This document shows, piece after piece, positions 16,760-25,004 of a DNA stretch of 55,074 nucleotides; position 1 is the stretch's first letter; each line of letters begins with the position of its first letter. The notes below the pieces were generated by a model. It saw only the letters and a program-made list of their open reading frames with translations. It was not told the origin of the DNA and ran no database searches. Source of the stretch: Sorangium cellulosum (GTDB lineage: Bacteria > Myxococcota_A > Polyangia > Polyangiales > Polyangiaceae); NCBI GenBank assembly GCA_020720045.1, contig DYPH01000023.1, positions 1-55,074 of the forward strand, given 5' to 3'. The position numbers were made by a program, and so were the translations under genes.

Positions 16760-18434
16760 CCGGAATCCCGCAGACGCGGCTCACCTGGTTTGCGGGGAAC
16801 GCCTTGGCTACTTCGTCACGCTTCCCTTCAAATTCTTTCGGGAAAGCCACGAGGACCTTTTCGGTACCGTCGTCAAATCCCGTTCCGACGACGACGCGCG
16901 GCTCGGCGATCGCGGCACGAACCCGTTTTGTTTCGACGCCGGCGATCGCCAGGTAGGCGCGTGCGCAGCCTTTTTCCGTCCCCGCGGGATGGCTCCGAAG
17001 CACCGTCTTCGCGCGGTCGACGACCGCATCATCGATCGACAGGCTGCTCGCTGCGCCGCGAGTGGAGCCCGACTCTCCGCCAGTGCGTAAGATCGCGCCG
17101 TCTTCGTGGCCGTAGCGGCGTACCAAGAGCCACAGGTCGTCGTCCGCCTTCGCGACGATCCGAACCGGCACGAAATTTCCCCCTTCGACCTTTGTGCTTT
17201 CACGAAGAAGTGCGGTGTCATCTTCGTAGAGCGCGAGACCGTTTCGCATGCGATCGCGAAGGTCCGGTAGCCGCTCGCTCGTTGCGGCGCCCGCGCTGTG
17301 CAGAGTTATCAAACGCCCCTCTTCCTGGGTTGTGGCCGTCACCACCCGAACGCCAACAAAGCGCGTACCGGACGGAGCGACCGCCAAAGAGAACGCTTCG
17401 ACGTGGTCGAGGGGGGCGTCGATTTCTTTAAAGGTTCCAGTCGGATCCCAGTGGAGCAGCACCGACTTCAGCGTTTTCGGCTCAGGCCGAAGCGGTGCGA
17501 GCAACACATCGAGCCCTCCATCGGCGGTCGCGACGGCATCGACGATTCGCAACTTCTCGTAAACAGGCGGCAAATCGACGCGCTTTTGCCCTTCGCTCGT
17601 CATCCGGAGGAACGCAGGGCCCCCTTCGCCGGGCCACGCGTCGAGGGCGCTCCAATCCATGCAATTTGCACCGATTGCGAACAGCGCCTCGTTCCGCGCA
17701 AGCAGCCTCGTCGGGCAAAAATCGCTAGGAATCTTCGGTAGCGCCGCGACGCCAGCGAGCACCTCCAAGCGAATGGAGCCCTTCTTCGGAAGCAGGTCCT
17801 GCGTCGGTTCACTTCGCAAGCCGACGGTGACCGCATTCGCGCCCATCTTCCAGGTCGCGATCGAGCTGTACAGCGCCCCAACCATCACCGGTCGCGGCGC
17901 TTTCCCCGCCGATGTCGCAACGAATTCACTCGTCGAAATCGTTCTCGAGGAGTCTCCTCCCGGCGGAAGCGGCGTCATCCAGACCGAGGTTCCGTCGCCA
18001 ACGACCGACGCATCTCGGAAATAATCGAGAGACATCGGACTCTTGCCGGTAAGGAAGCCCTCGACAACGGGGCCTACTGCGAGGTGTTGCAGGGCGATCC
18101 CCCTTCCGCTCTCGCGCCCAAAGACACCGCCCGCGGAAAACCAGACGCCACTCGGTGCGAGGTCGAGGGCCGCCGTCTCCAGGTAGGGGGCGTGATCGGC
18201 GGGCTCTTCGACCCACGCAACTACCGAAAAGCGTGATGGAAGTTCGCTCCCACCGTCGGTCGGCAGGGCTGCCCCGCCGCCATCGCCGGTCGAGAACGCC
18301 CCCTTCCCGCCATCGGTCGCCGAGGGGCGGGAAGGGGTACCTCCGCAGCGACTGCTGCAACCGGCGACGGTCGCGAGCGTGGCGAGGGAGAGGGCAAGAA
18401 GGGCAGGGGCGGGGCGACGGGCGGTCTTGTGCAT
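16737..18434 (-). CDS. Lipoprotein of unknown function
   Basis: This 565-residue protein starts with a lipoprotein signal peptide (lipobox TVAGC) followed by a Gly/Asp/Ser-rich linker of about 35 residues and a large domain dominated by short beta strands (VVAWVEEPADHAPYLETAALDLAPSG and many similar stretches), which suggests a beta-propeller-like fold. No catalytic motif is recognised. ATG 18432-18434 is chosen because the 32 codons upstream in frame lack signal-peptide character. It is convergent with the VOC gene and divergent from rpsD, so it is an insertion inside the usual alpha operon. Exported Asp/Gly-linker lipoproteins of this kind are frequent in myxobacteria. Confidence 0.8.
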   Translation of the reverse strand: MHKTARRPAPALLALSLATLATVAGCSSRCGGTPSRPSATDGGKGAFSTGDGGGAALPTDGGSELPSRFSVVAWVEEPADHAPYLETAALDLAPSGVWFSAGGVFGRESGRGIALQHLAVGPVVEGFLTGKSPMSLDYFRDASVVGDGTSVWMTPLPPGGDSSRTISTSEFVATSAGKAPRPVMVGALYSSIATWKMGANAVTVGLRSEPTQDLLPKKGSIRLEVLAGVAALPKIPSDFCPTRLLARNEALFAIGANCMDWSALDAWPGEGGPAFLRMTSEGQKRVDLPPVYEKLRIVDAVATADGGLDVLLAPLRPEPKTLKSVLLHWDPTGTFKEIDAPLDHVEAFSLAVAPSGTRFVGVRVVTATTQEEGRLITLHSAGAATSERLPDLRDRMRNGLALYEDDTALLRESTKVEGGNFVPVRIVAKADDDLWLLVRRYGHEDGAILRTGGESGSTRGAASSLSIDDAVVDRAKTVLRSHPAGTEKGCARAYLAIAGVETKRVRAAIAEPRVVVGTGFDDGTEKVLVAFPKEFEGKRDEVAKAFPANQVSRVCGIPVIERMEE

Positions 18435-18461
18435 CGATTTCTGCGCGGGGGAACGAAACAC

Positions 18462-18489
18462 TTGCCAAGCGGCGAAGCTCGGGTAAAAG
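18462..18489 (+). promoter_or_regulatory. Possible rpsD promoter
   Basis: TTGCCA at 18462-18467 and TAAAAG at 18484-18489 are 16 bp apart, in the 190-bp gap between the divergent lipoprotein and rpsD. A promoter is needed here because the upstream gene is on the other strand. The match is loose; the rest of the gap shows no other clear signal apart from the GAGAAAAAGG ribosome binding site near 18610. Confidence 0.25.
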
Positions 18490-18624
18490 GCGCGCTCCCT
18501 ATTGGTCTTGGCCCATTTTCCGTGTTTCACGGAGAGGGGTGCGAGGCCCCCGGGATGACGCGGATTCGGTAACGGTCCGTGTAAACCGGTTTTCTACAGA
18601 ACTACTGAGAAAAAGGCACATTCG

Positions 18625-19254
18625 ATGGCTCGTTATACCGGTCCGGTTTGTAAGCTCTGCCGCCGCGAAGGCATGAAGCTGTTCCTCAAGGGTGATCGCT
18701 GCGAAGGCGAAAAGTGCGCCTACACGCGCCGCCCCTACCCGCCGGGCCAGCACGGCCAGGCCCGCATCAAGCTCTCCGAGTACGCCGTCCGCCTCCGCGA
18801 GAAGCAGAAGGTCCGCCGCGTGTACGGCATCGTCGAGAAGCAGTTCCGCCGCTACTACTTCGAAGCGACGCGCCGCAAGGGCCGCACCGGCGAAGAGATG
18901 TTGAACCTCCTCGAGAGCCGCCTCGACAACGTCGTGTACCGCCTCGGGTTCTCGCAGACCCGCGCGGAAGCCCGCCAGGTTGTGAAGCACAATCACATCC
19001 TCGTGAACGGCAAGCGCCTCAACATCCCGTCGTACGTCTGCAAGAAGAACGACAAGATCGAGATCCGCGAAGAATCCCGCAAGATCCCGGGCATCACGCT
19101 CGCTCTCGCCGCCTTCGACAAGCGCGCCGCCATCTCGTGGGTTTCCCTCGACAAGGCGAACTTCGCCGGCACCTTCACCGGCACCTTCGCCCGCGAAGAG
19201 CTCAACGCCGTCTCCATCCGCGAAAACCTCATCGTCGAATACTACTCGCGCTGA
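18625..19254 (+). CDS. rpsD: 30S ribosomal protein S4, zinc-binding form
   Basis: S4 initiates 16S rRNA assembly and, in E. coli, represses the alpha operon. The 209-residue protein has a zinc set C9, C12, C26 and C31, the PPGQHGQAR segment and an S4 RNA-binding domain with RLDNVVYRLGFSQTRAEARQVVKHNHILVNGK. It is preceded by a plausible AAAAAGG site. It normally follows rpsK directly, but here it starts a new unit. Confidence 0.98.
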   Translation: MARYTGPVCKLCRREGMKLFLKGDRCEGEKCAYTRRPYPPGQHGQARIKLSEYAVRLREKQKVRRVYGIVEKQFRRYYFEATRRKGRTGEEMLNLLESRLDNVVYRLGFSQTRAEARQVVKHNHILVNGKRLNIPSYVCKKNDKIEIREESRKIPGITLALAAFDKRAAISWVSLDKANFAGTFTGTFAREELNAVSIRENLIVEYYSR

Positions 19255-19436
19255 TTCTCGCCCCCGCCGGTCGCGCCCGTCGCGATCGCGGGGATTTCGA
19301 GCATCGCGAAGTGCAGCCCTCGGTGCGCACAGCCACGAACACGGTCAGGCGACGGAACCGCTCGGCGAGCAGGTTCAAAGACGGTTCGAGATCGCCGCGT
19401 GAAACCCTGAAACCCTGAAGAACGAAGGAAAATAGG
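19255..19436 (+). promoter_or_regulatory. Long rpsD-rpoA spacer
   Basis: This 182-bp spacer is unusually long for these genes. It holds the palindromic TCGCGATCGCGG near 19281, an octamer TGAAACCC repeated at 19400 and 19409, and a good AAGGAAAATAGG ribosome binding site before rpoA. An internal promoter or leader is possible, but no clear -10/-35 pair was found. Confidence 0.35.
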
Positions 19437-20462
19437 ATGAATATCGTCACCAAGAATTGGCGTGATCTGATCCGTCCCCGCGGTGTGCAGGTCGAGCTCG
19501 AAGAGCGCGACGGCAAGTTCCACTACGGCAAATTCACCTGCGAACCCCTCGAGCGCGGCTACGGCATCACCGTCGGCAACTCGCTCCGCCGGGTTCTCCT
19601 TTCGTCGCTCCAGGGTGCGGCGATCACCGCCATCAAGATCGATGGCGCCCTCCATGAGTTCACGTCGGTCGCGGACGTTGTCGAAGACGTCTCCGACATC
19701 ATCCTGAACCTCAAGGAAGTCGTCCTCAAGGCTGCTCAGGCGAAGACCTACACGGTCCACATCAACAAGGAAGGGCCGGGGCCCGTTTACGCGAAGGACA
19801 TCCAGCTCGTCGACGGGCTTGAGGTTCTCAACCCCGACCACCTCATCGCGACCCTCGATAAGAAGGGCCCGCTTGTGATGGAACTGACCGTGAACGTGGG
19901 GCGTGGCTACGTCCCCGCCGACAAGAACAAGACGGCGAACATGTCGCTCGGAACCATCCCGATCGACGCGCTCTTCTCGCCGGTCCGCAAGGTGAACTAC
20001 ACGGTCACCAACGCCCGCGTGGGTCAGGTCACCGACTACGACAAGCTCACCCTCGAAGTCTGGACGAACGGCGCTGTCGGCCCCGAGGACTCCGTCGCCT
20101 ACGCGGCGAAGATCCTCAAGGAGCAGCTCACGATCTTCATCAACTTCGAGGAGACCGACGAGACCAACTACCCGACGGCGACCACGGAAGAAGAGCCGCT
20201 CAACGAGAACCTCTTCCGCTCCGTCGACGAGCTTGAGCTCTCTGTCCGCTCGGCGAACTGCCTCCAGAACGCGAACATCACCCTCATCGGCGAGCTGGTT
20301 CAGCGCACCGAGCAGGACATGCTCAAGACGAAGAACTTCGGCCGCAAGAGCCTCAAAGAGATCAAGGAAATCCTTGCTCAGATGGGCCTCTCCCTCGGCA
20401 TGAAGATCGAGAACTGGCCGCAAATGGTCGAGCGCTGGAAGGCGCAGCAGTCGCAGAACTGA
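19437..20462 (+). CDS. rpoA: RNA polymerase alpha subunit
   Basis: Alpha assembles RNA polymerase and contacts promoters and activators. The 341-residue protein has the N-terminal dimerisation domain ([33 protein letters not shown]), a linker, and the C-terminal domain with [22 protein letters not shown] and [15 protein letters not shown], including the UP-element-contacting Arg region. Length and domain order are canonical. It is separated from rplQ by a structured 130-bp spacer. Confidence 0.98.
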   Translation: MNIVTKNWRDLIRPRGVQVELEERDGKFHYGKFTCEPLERGYGITVGNSLRRVLLSSLQGAAITAIKIDGALHEFTSVADVVEDVSDIILNLKEVVLKAAQAKTYTVHINKEGPGPVYAKDIQLVDGLEVLNPDHLIATLDKKGPLVMELTVNVGRGYVPADKNKTANMSLGTIPIDALFSPVRKVNYTVTNARVGQVTDYDKLTLEVWTNGAVGPEDSVAYAAKILKEQLTIFINFEETDETNYPTATTEEEPLNENLFRSVDELELSVRSANCLQNANITLIGELVQRTEQDMLKTKNFGRKSLKEIKEILAQMGLSLGMKIENWPQMVERWKAQQSQN

Positions 20463-20463
20463 A

Positions 20464-20560
20464 TCGAAAGCCCCAAGAGTGGCGCCACTTTGCGCGCCCT
20501 CGGGGATTTCGAATCACGAATTCACGGTTCGCCGGAGCTTCCCGTTTCCAGGGCGAATCC
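20464..20560 (+). promoter_or_regulatory. Structured leader between rpoA and rplQ
   Basis: Two potential stems lie in the spacer. The first pairs TCGAAAGCCCC (20464-20474) with GGGGATTTCGA (20502-20512) over ten of eleven positions and encloses the palindrome AGTGGCGCCACT (20478-20489). The second pairs GGTTCGCC (20526-20533) with GGCGAATCC (20552-20560), with one bulged base, and is followed by AAGTTTTGAAT. The first could be a terminator or attenuator and the second an RNA leader for rplQ. Neither is demonstrated. Confidence 0.5.
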
Positions 20561-20592
20561 AAGTTTTGAATCTTTGCTGAGGATTTCGAGTC

Positions 20593-21069
20593 ATGCGTCA
20601 CAAGAACTCCGGTCGTAAGTTCGACCGCAACACCAGCCATCGCCTCGCGATGTTCAAGAACCTCACTGCGAACCTCGTCCTCCACGAGCGCATTGAGACG
20701 ACGGAAGCCAAGGCCAAGGAACTTCGCCGCACCGCGGAGAAGCTCATCACCAAGGCCAAGCGCCTCGGTAAGGTCGCCTACACGCCCCAGGCCGAACTCA
20801 CGGATGCCCAAAAGGCAGACCGTCTCGCCGCCTCGCGCGCCGTCGCTTCCTACATCCCCCGTTTCGGCACCCGCACGGAAAAGGGCGGCGAGCTCAAGAC
20901 CGTCGACCTCGTCGAGAAGCTCTTCCTCGACCTCGCCAAGCGCTTCGATGGCCGCCCCGGTGGCTACACGCGCATCATCAAGATCGGCCCCCGTCGCGGC
21001 GACAACGCCCCGATGGCGCTGATCGAGTTCGTCGGCGAGCTCAAAGAAGTGGCAGCCGCCGCCGAGTGA
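20593..21069 (+). CDS. rplQ: 50S ribosomal protein L17
   Basis: L17 lies near the tunnel exit. The 158-residue protein starts MRHKNSGRKFDRNTSHRLAMFKNL and ends with GYTRIIKIGPRRGDNAPMALIEFVGE, both signatures. It is longer than the 127 residues of E. coli because of a central segment (about residues 60-105) rich in Ala/Arg. It is the last gene of the cluster and is followed by a terminator. Confidence 0.97.
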   Translation: MRHKNSGRKFDRNTSHRLAMFKNLTANLVLHERIETTEAKAKELRRTAEKLITKAKRLGKVAYTPQAELTDAQKADRLAASRAVASYIPRFGTRTEKGGELKTVDLVEKLFLDLAKRFDGRPGGYTRIIKIGPRRGDNAPMALIEFVGELKEVAAAAE

Positions 21070-21106
21070 GCCCGAGCGAAGCACGGGCGACCGAGGCTTC
21101 GTAGCG

Positions 21107-21138
21107 AACACCCCCTCCGGAAACGGTGGGGGTGTTTT
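21107..21138 (+). terminator. Intrinsic terminator after rplQ
   Basis: A perfect 9-bp stem AACACCCCC/GGGGGTGTT with a 12-nt loop is followed by TT and then CC. It lies 38 bp after the rplQ stop and closes the rpsD-rpoA-rplQ unit. Confidence 0.85.
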
Positions 21139-21202
21139 CCCTTTGTCGCCGCCCACCGAGAATTCGCGGAATGGGCGCAAGTGCGGTAGGCGTTCGCCCG
21201 CC

Positions 21203-22765
21203 GTGAAGACCCCGTTTCGCCCCGCGTCGTCGCTCCCCCTCGCGCTCGCGTTTGTGCTCGCCGCCGGAGCCGCCGACGCGCAGGATAAGGCGAAGGTCGC
21301 CCCTGCGGGGGCCCCCGCCGTTTCTTCACCGGCAAGCGCCTCGGCCAAGGGGAAGGCGGAGGCCGCCCCCAGCCCGCAGGTGCCGGTACTGCTCACCCAC
21401 GAGAAAGCAGGTCCGCGTACCGATCTCGAAGCCTCTCTCGCCGAGGTCGATGCCGCGCTTGCCCCCCTCCTCGACGAGAAGGCGGCGAAGGGGGACCGCC
21501 TCGCGGCCGCCAAGAAGGTCGAAGAGCTTGGCCCCGACGCCGTCCCCGCGATCGGCAAGCGCCTCGGCGAACTGCGCAAAGGGCCGACGGGGGCGGTGCA
21601 CGCTGTTTTTAAGCAACTTCGCGAAGATGGGGGGAAGAAGGCCGGCGACTTGCTCACCGCCGTCCTCGATCTTCCGAAGACCGACGGCCCCGGCGCGAAG
21701 ACCACGCTCGCGACCGTCGCCCTCGCACGAGCGCTCGTCAAAGGGCAATCCGTGCAAGGTGCACGCGAATGGGTGCAGCTCGCCGGCGATCACGACGGCC
21801 TGTTCCGCCCGGAGCTGACCCGCCAGACGAAAGCCTTTGGCGAGCCGGCGATTCCGGCACTCATGGAGGCGCGGAAGGCGGCCGCAAGCGCGGAAGCGAA
21901 GCGCTGGGCCGCCCTCCAGCTTGATGCCCTGGGCAAGCGAACTCCCGGCGAAGCGGTCCAGGTCGCGAGCCCTGAGGTCCTCGCCGAAGTCCTCGCCGCC
22001 TTCGGAAAAACGAAAGATAACGATGCGATCGCCGTCATCGTCTCCTTCGTGAACACCGACCGCACCCAGGTCCGTACGGCAGCGCGCGCCGCCTTGGCGA
22101 CCTTCGGCGGCGACGCGATTTGGAAACTCCGTGAGGCCTACACGAATCTCGTCGGCAAGCAGCCGCCGGAGACCTGGGGGGCCGAGCAGGTCGCCAAGGA
22201 GCTCTACGCGAGCTTCGACAAGGTGCGCCTCGAGGAGGTCCTCAAGCAGCTCGACGAAGGGCTCGCCAAGGAAAAAGCGGGCGATCACGAAGGGGCGGTT
22301 GCCCTGTTCGACGGCGTCCTCGCGCGCCAGCCGCTCCTCGATCGCCGCACCGAGACGGTCGCCGCTTACGTGGCGCGCGCCCAACAGATCGAAGACGAGA
22401 AGCCGGCGGAGGCGCTCGCCCTCTACCGAAAGGCCCGCGCTCTCGACCCCGACGGGCCACGAGCCGGCGTCGTTGGGGGCGCAATCGCCTTCCTCGAAGG
22501 GAAACAAGGGCTTGCCCGCGGGATTGCCGATTCGGCCGCCTTCAAGCATGCCCTCGAACTCGACCCCGGCCATCCGAAGGCGCGCGCCGAACTTGATCGC
22601 CTGGAAGCCGATCTCGAAGAGAAGCAGGCCCGAATTCGCCGCTTCGCCGCCGGTGGCGCCATTCTCGCCGTGGCGATTGCCTTATTGATTTTCTTCGGCG
22701 GGTCGAAGTCTACGCCGCGCCCGAAGGGGCCGAAGACCGACGTTCCGCTCCGCGAAGGCGCCTAG
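21203..22765 (+). CDS. Secreted or membrane-anchored HEAT/TPR-like protein
   Basis: This 520-residue protein starts with a signal peptide (PLALAFVLAAGAADAQ), then has an Ala/Pro/Ser-rich linker, alternating alpha-helical repeats (for example LATVALARALVKG, AALATFGGDAIWKLREA, HEAT-like), a TPR-like region (HEGAVALFDGVLARQP, ALALYRKARALDPDG) and near residue 485 a hydrophobic helix followed by a basic tail. The GTG at 21203 is chosen because the earlier TTG adds residues without signal character. Its position after the ribosomal terminator suggests its own promoter. The C-terminal helix could anchor it with the repeats in the periplasm. The role is unknown. Confidence 0.75.
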   Translation: MKTPFRPASSLPLALAFVLAAGAADAQDKAKVAPAGAPAVSSPASASAKGKAEAAPSPQVPVLLTHEKAGPRTDLEASLAEVDAALAPLLDEKAAKGDRLAAAKKVEELGPDAVPAIGKRLGELRKGPTGAVHAVFKQLREDGGKKAGDLLTAVLDLPKTDGPGAKTTLATVALARALVKGQSVQGAREWVQLAGDHDGLFRPELTRQTKAFGEPAIPALMEARKAAASAEAKRWAALQLDALGKRTPGEAVQVASPEVLAEVLAAFGKTKDNDAIAVIVSFVNTDRTQVRTAARAALATFGGDAIWKLREAYTNLVGKQPPETWGAEQVAKELYASFDKVRLEEVLKQLDEGLAKEKAGDHEGAVALFDGVLARQPLLDRRTETVAAYVARAQQIEDEKPAEALALYRKARALDPDGPRAGVVGGAIAFLEGKQGLARGIADSAAFKHALELDPGHPKARAELDRLEADLEEKQARIRRFAAGGAILAVAIALLIFFGGSKSTPRPKGPKTDVPLREGA

Positions 22766-22788
22766 AACGCCGTTCCAAAGAGCCGAAA

Positions 22789-23067
22789 TCAGTCGAGAAT
22801 TGCGAACTCATAGAATTCGCCCGTGTAGCCACGCCAGCGGACGTCGACGTGATCGACGCGCGCCGCCGAGGGGCCATGGTAGGACCAGCTCGACAGTTCT
22901 TTGACCGCCTCTTCTTCCCCTTCGGCGAGCATCTCAATGCTGCCATCGGTCCGATTTTTCACCCAACCGGTGAGGCCGAGTCTCCGGGCTTCCCGTTGGG
23001 TCGCCGCGCGAAAGAAGACCCCCTGGACGCGACCGCGGACGACGAGGTGGACACGCTTGTTCGCCAT
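22789..23067 (-). CDS. acyP: Acylphosphatase
   Basis: This 92-residue cytosolic enzyme hydrolyses carboxyl-phosphate bonds. GRVQGVFFR supplies the catalytic Arg at residue 20, and GWVKNRTDGS holds the catalytic Asn at residue 38; both are in the expected places. The C-terminal strand YTGEFYEFAILD matches the family. It is divergent from lpxC with 29 bp between the starts and convergent with the HEAT-like gene. Confidence 0.93.
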   Translation of the reverse strand: MANKRVHLVVRGRVQGVFFRAATQREARRLGLTGWVKNRTDGSIEMLAEGEEEAVKELSSWSYHGPSAARVDHVDVRWRGYTGEFYEFAILD

Positions 23068-23096
23068 GACGAAAATTTCCAGTAACAGAGCGCTCG

Positions 23097-23909
23097 ATGA
23101 CGCTGCAAGCGACCTTGGCCGGCGTCGGCCTCTTCACCGGGGAAACATGCACTGTGCACGTACGTGCGAGCGGCGGGGCGCCCGTTTCTCTGAGTGTGGC
23201 CGGCGGTGAGGCGTTCCCCCTTTCCGCATTGTCGCTCGCGCGAACGGTCCTCTCCACCGGCGTGCGCCTCCCGACCGGGGCGACCGTGCTTACCGTGGAG
23301 CACCTGTTTGCAGCGCTCGCCGGCCTCGGGATCCGGACTGGGGTAACGCTCGACGTCGTCGGCCCTGAAATCCCGCTCATCGACGGCTGCGCCCGCGCCT
23401 TCGTGACGGCGCTCCTCCCGTTCGCCGGCCCGCGTCCATCGAGGCCTTCCGTACGGGTCGCGCGCCTGGCGACGCTCGCCATCGACGACAGTCTCTATCG
23501 GTTTTCGCCGGGCGATTCTGTCGTTGTTTCGGTCTCTTTTCAATCCTCAAATCCTGCCATCGTTTCCGACGCGCGCTGGGAGGGGAGCCCCCACCACTTT
23601 CGGACCCGGATCGCTGGCGCACGGACGTTTGCCACCCAGGAAGATCTTGAAAAGTATGCCGCTCGCGGCGTGCGGGCGACGCTCTCCCCCGAGCATCTGG
23701 TGGTAATCGGGCCCGAACGGCTCTTTTCTGCCGGAGAGCCGGCGACCGCTGACGAGCCGGCGCGGCACAAGCTTCTTGATTTGATCGGCGACCTTTACCT
23801 GCATGGCGGACCCTTCGAAGGGGCGATTCATGCGACGCGACCGGGCCACGCGCGCACCCATGAAGCGATCCTGCGCGCCTTTCGCGAGGGGATTCTGCTT
23901 CCGCGGTGA
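23097..23909 (+). CDS. lpxC: UDP-3-O-acyl-N-acetylglucosamine deacetylase
   Basis: LpxC catalyses the committed step of lipid A synthesis and so implies an outer membrane. Zinc ligands H69 (VEHL), H224 and D228 (RHKLLDLIGD) and the catalytic H251 (RPGH) are all present, as are Glu 68 and the substrate-loop ARTF. At 270 residues it is shorter than the E. coli protein (305), mostly through a trimmed N-terminal and insert region. GVGLFTG replaces the usual GVGLHTG near the N-terminus. No other lpx gene is adjacent in this window. Confidence 0.93.
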   Translation: MTLQATLAGVGLFTGETCTVHVRASGGAPVSLSVAGGEAFPLSALSLARTVLSTGVRLPTGATVLTVEHLFAALAGLGIRTGVTLDVVGPEIPLIDGCARAFVTALLPFAGPRPSRPSVRVARLATLAIDDSLYRFSPGDSVVVSVSFQSSNPAIVSDARWEGSPHHFRTRIAGARTFATQEDLEKYAARGVRATLSPEHLVVIGPERLFSAGEPATADEPARHKLLDLIGDLYLHGGPFEGAIHATRPGHARTHEAILRAFREGILLPR

Positions 23910-23937
23910 CCCGGAAGTGTGATGGATCGCTTTCGCA

Positions 23938-25002
23938 ATGAAGGCACTCCGCTACCTCGGTCCTAAGCAGGCACTCGCGCTCCAAGAGGTCCCCGTCCCT
24001 GAGCCGAAAGCGGGCGAAGTTCGCGTGAAAGTCGCGGCGAGCGGCCTCTGCCACACCGAGCTCCACTTCCAGAGCGGGCTGCTGGATATCGGCGTTCATG
24101 GCGTCACGATGGGCCATGAAGCGGTCGGTCACATCGACGCCGTCGGTCCGGGAGTCGACGGCGCCCGCATCGGTGAACGCGTCATTGTTTATTACTATTT
24201 CGGCTGTGGGGTCTGCGAAGCGTGCCGCCGTGGTGACGAACAAATCTGCGCGGCCCCCCGCGCCCAATTCGGCTTTGTCAGCGATGGCGGTGACGCCGAA
24301 TACCTCACCTGCCCGGCACGCAACGCCGTCGTGCTCCCCGCCGGGATCTCCGACGTCGAAGCGGCCCCGATCGGCTGCGCGGTCACGACGGCGGTCCACG
24401 CGTCGAAGCTCGCCGAGGCCCAGCCCGAGGAGTGGGTCGTTGTCTACGGCATCGGCGGCGTCGGTCTCGCGCTCGTTCAGCTCGCAAAGAGCCGCGGTCA
24501 GCGCGTGATCGCCGTCGGCCGCGATCCGCGAAAGCTCGCCCTCGCGAAGGAACTTGGTGCAGAGTACACGCTGTCGCCCATCGGCATCGATGTCGCCACC
24601 ACCGTCGGGAGCCGCGTCGACTCGATCGCCCCCGTCCCCGATCTCCCGACGCGCATCAAGGCGCTCACGGGCGGCGGCGCCGACGTCATTTACGAGTGCG
24701 TCGGCAGCCGCGAGACGATGGACACGGCGCTCGCATCTCTCGGAAAACGTGGGCGTCTTGTCATGATCGGCTACTCGGAGGCGAGCCTCACCGTCCACCC
24801 GATCCAGCTCATCGTCCACGAGCAGAAGGTCCTCGGCTCCGTCGGCGCTACCCTCCAAGACCTCCACGAAGCCATCGATCTCGTCGCGCGCGGCGTCGTC
24901 CGCAACCCAATCGCCCGCACCGTGAAGCTTGAGGCCCACGAAGAGGCGCTCGCCGCCCTCGCCGCCGGAGACGTCGTCGGCAAGATCGTCTTCGTCCCGT
25001 GA
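23938..25002 (+). CDS. Zinc-dependent alcohol dehydrogenase (MDR family)
   Basis: This 354-residue enzyme has the GroES-like domain with catalytic zinc residues C38 (SGLCHTE) and H60/E61 (MGHE), the structural zinc set C90, C93, C96 and C104, and a Rossmann motif GIGGVGLALVQLA. These define the MDR zinc alcohol dehydrogenase family, which oxidises alcohols with NAD(P). The substrate is not deducible from neighbours. The following gene may overlap it by a GTGA if its upstream GTG is used. Confidence 0.92.
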   Translation: MKALRYLGPKQALALQEVPVPEPKAGEVRVKVAASGLCHTELHFQSGLLDIGVHGVTMGHEAVGHIDAVGPGVDGARIGERVIVYYYFGCGVCEACRRGDEQICAAPRAQFGFVSDGGDAEYLTCPARNAVVLPAGISDVEAAPIGCAVTTAVHASKLAEAQPEEWVVVYGIGGVGLALVQLAKSRGQRVIAVGRDPRKLALAKELGAEYTLSPIGIDVATTVGSRVDSIAPVPDLPTRIKALTGGGADVIYECVGSRETMDTALASLGKRGRLVMIGYSEASLTVHPIQLIVHEQKVLGSVGATLQDLHEAIDLVARGVVRNPIARTVKLEAHEEALAALAAGDVVGKIVFVP

Positions 25003-25004
25003 CG

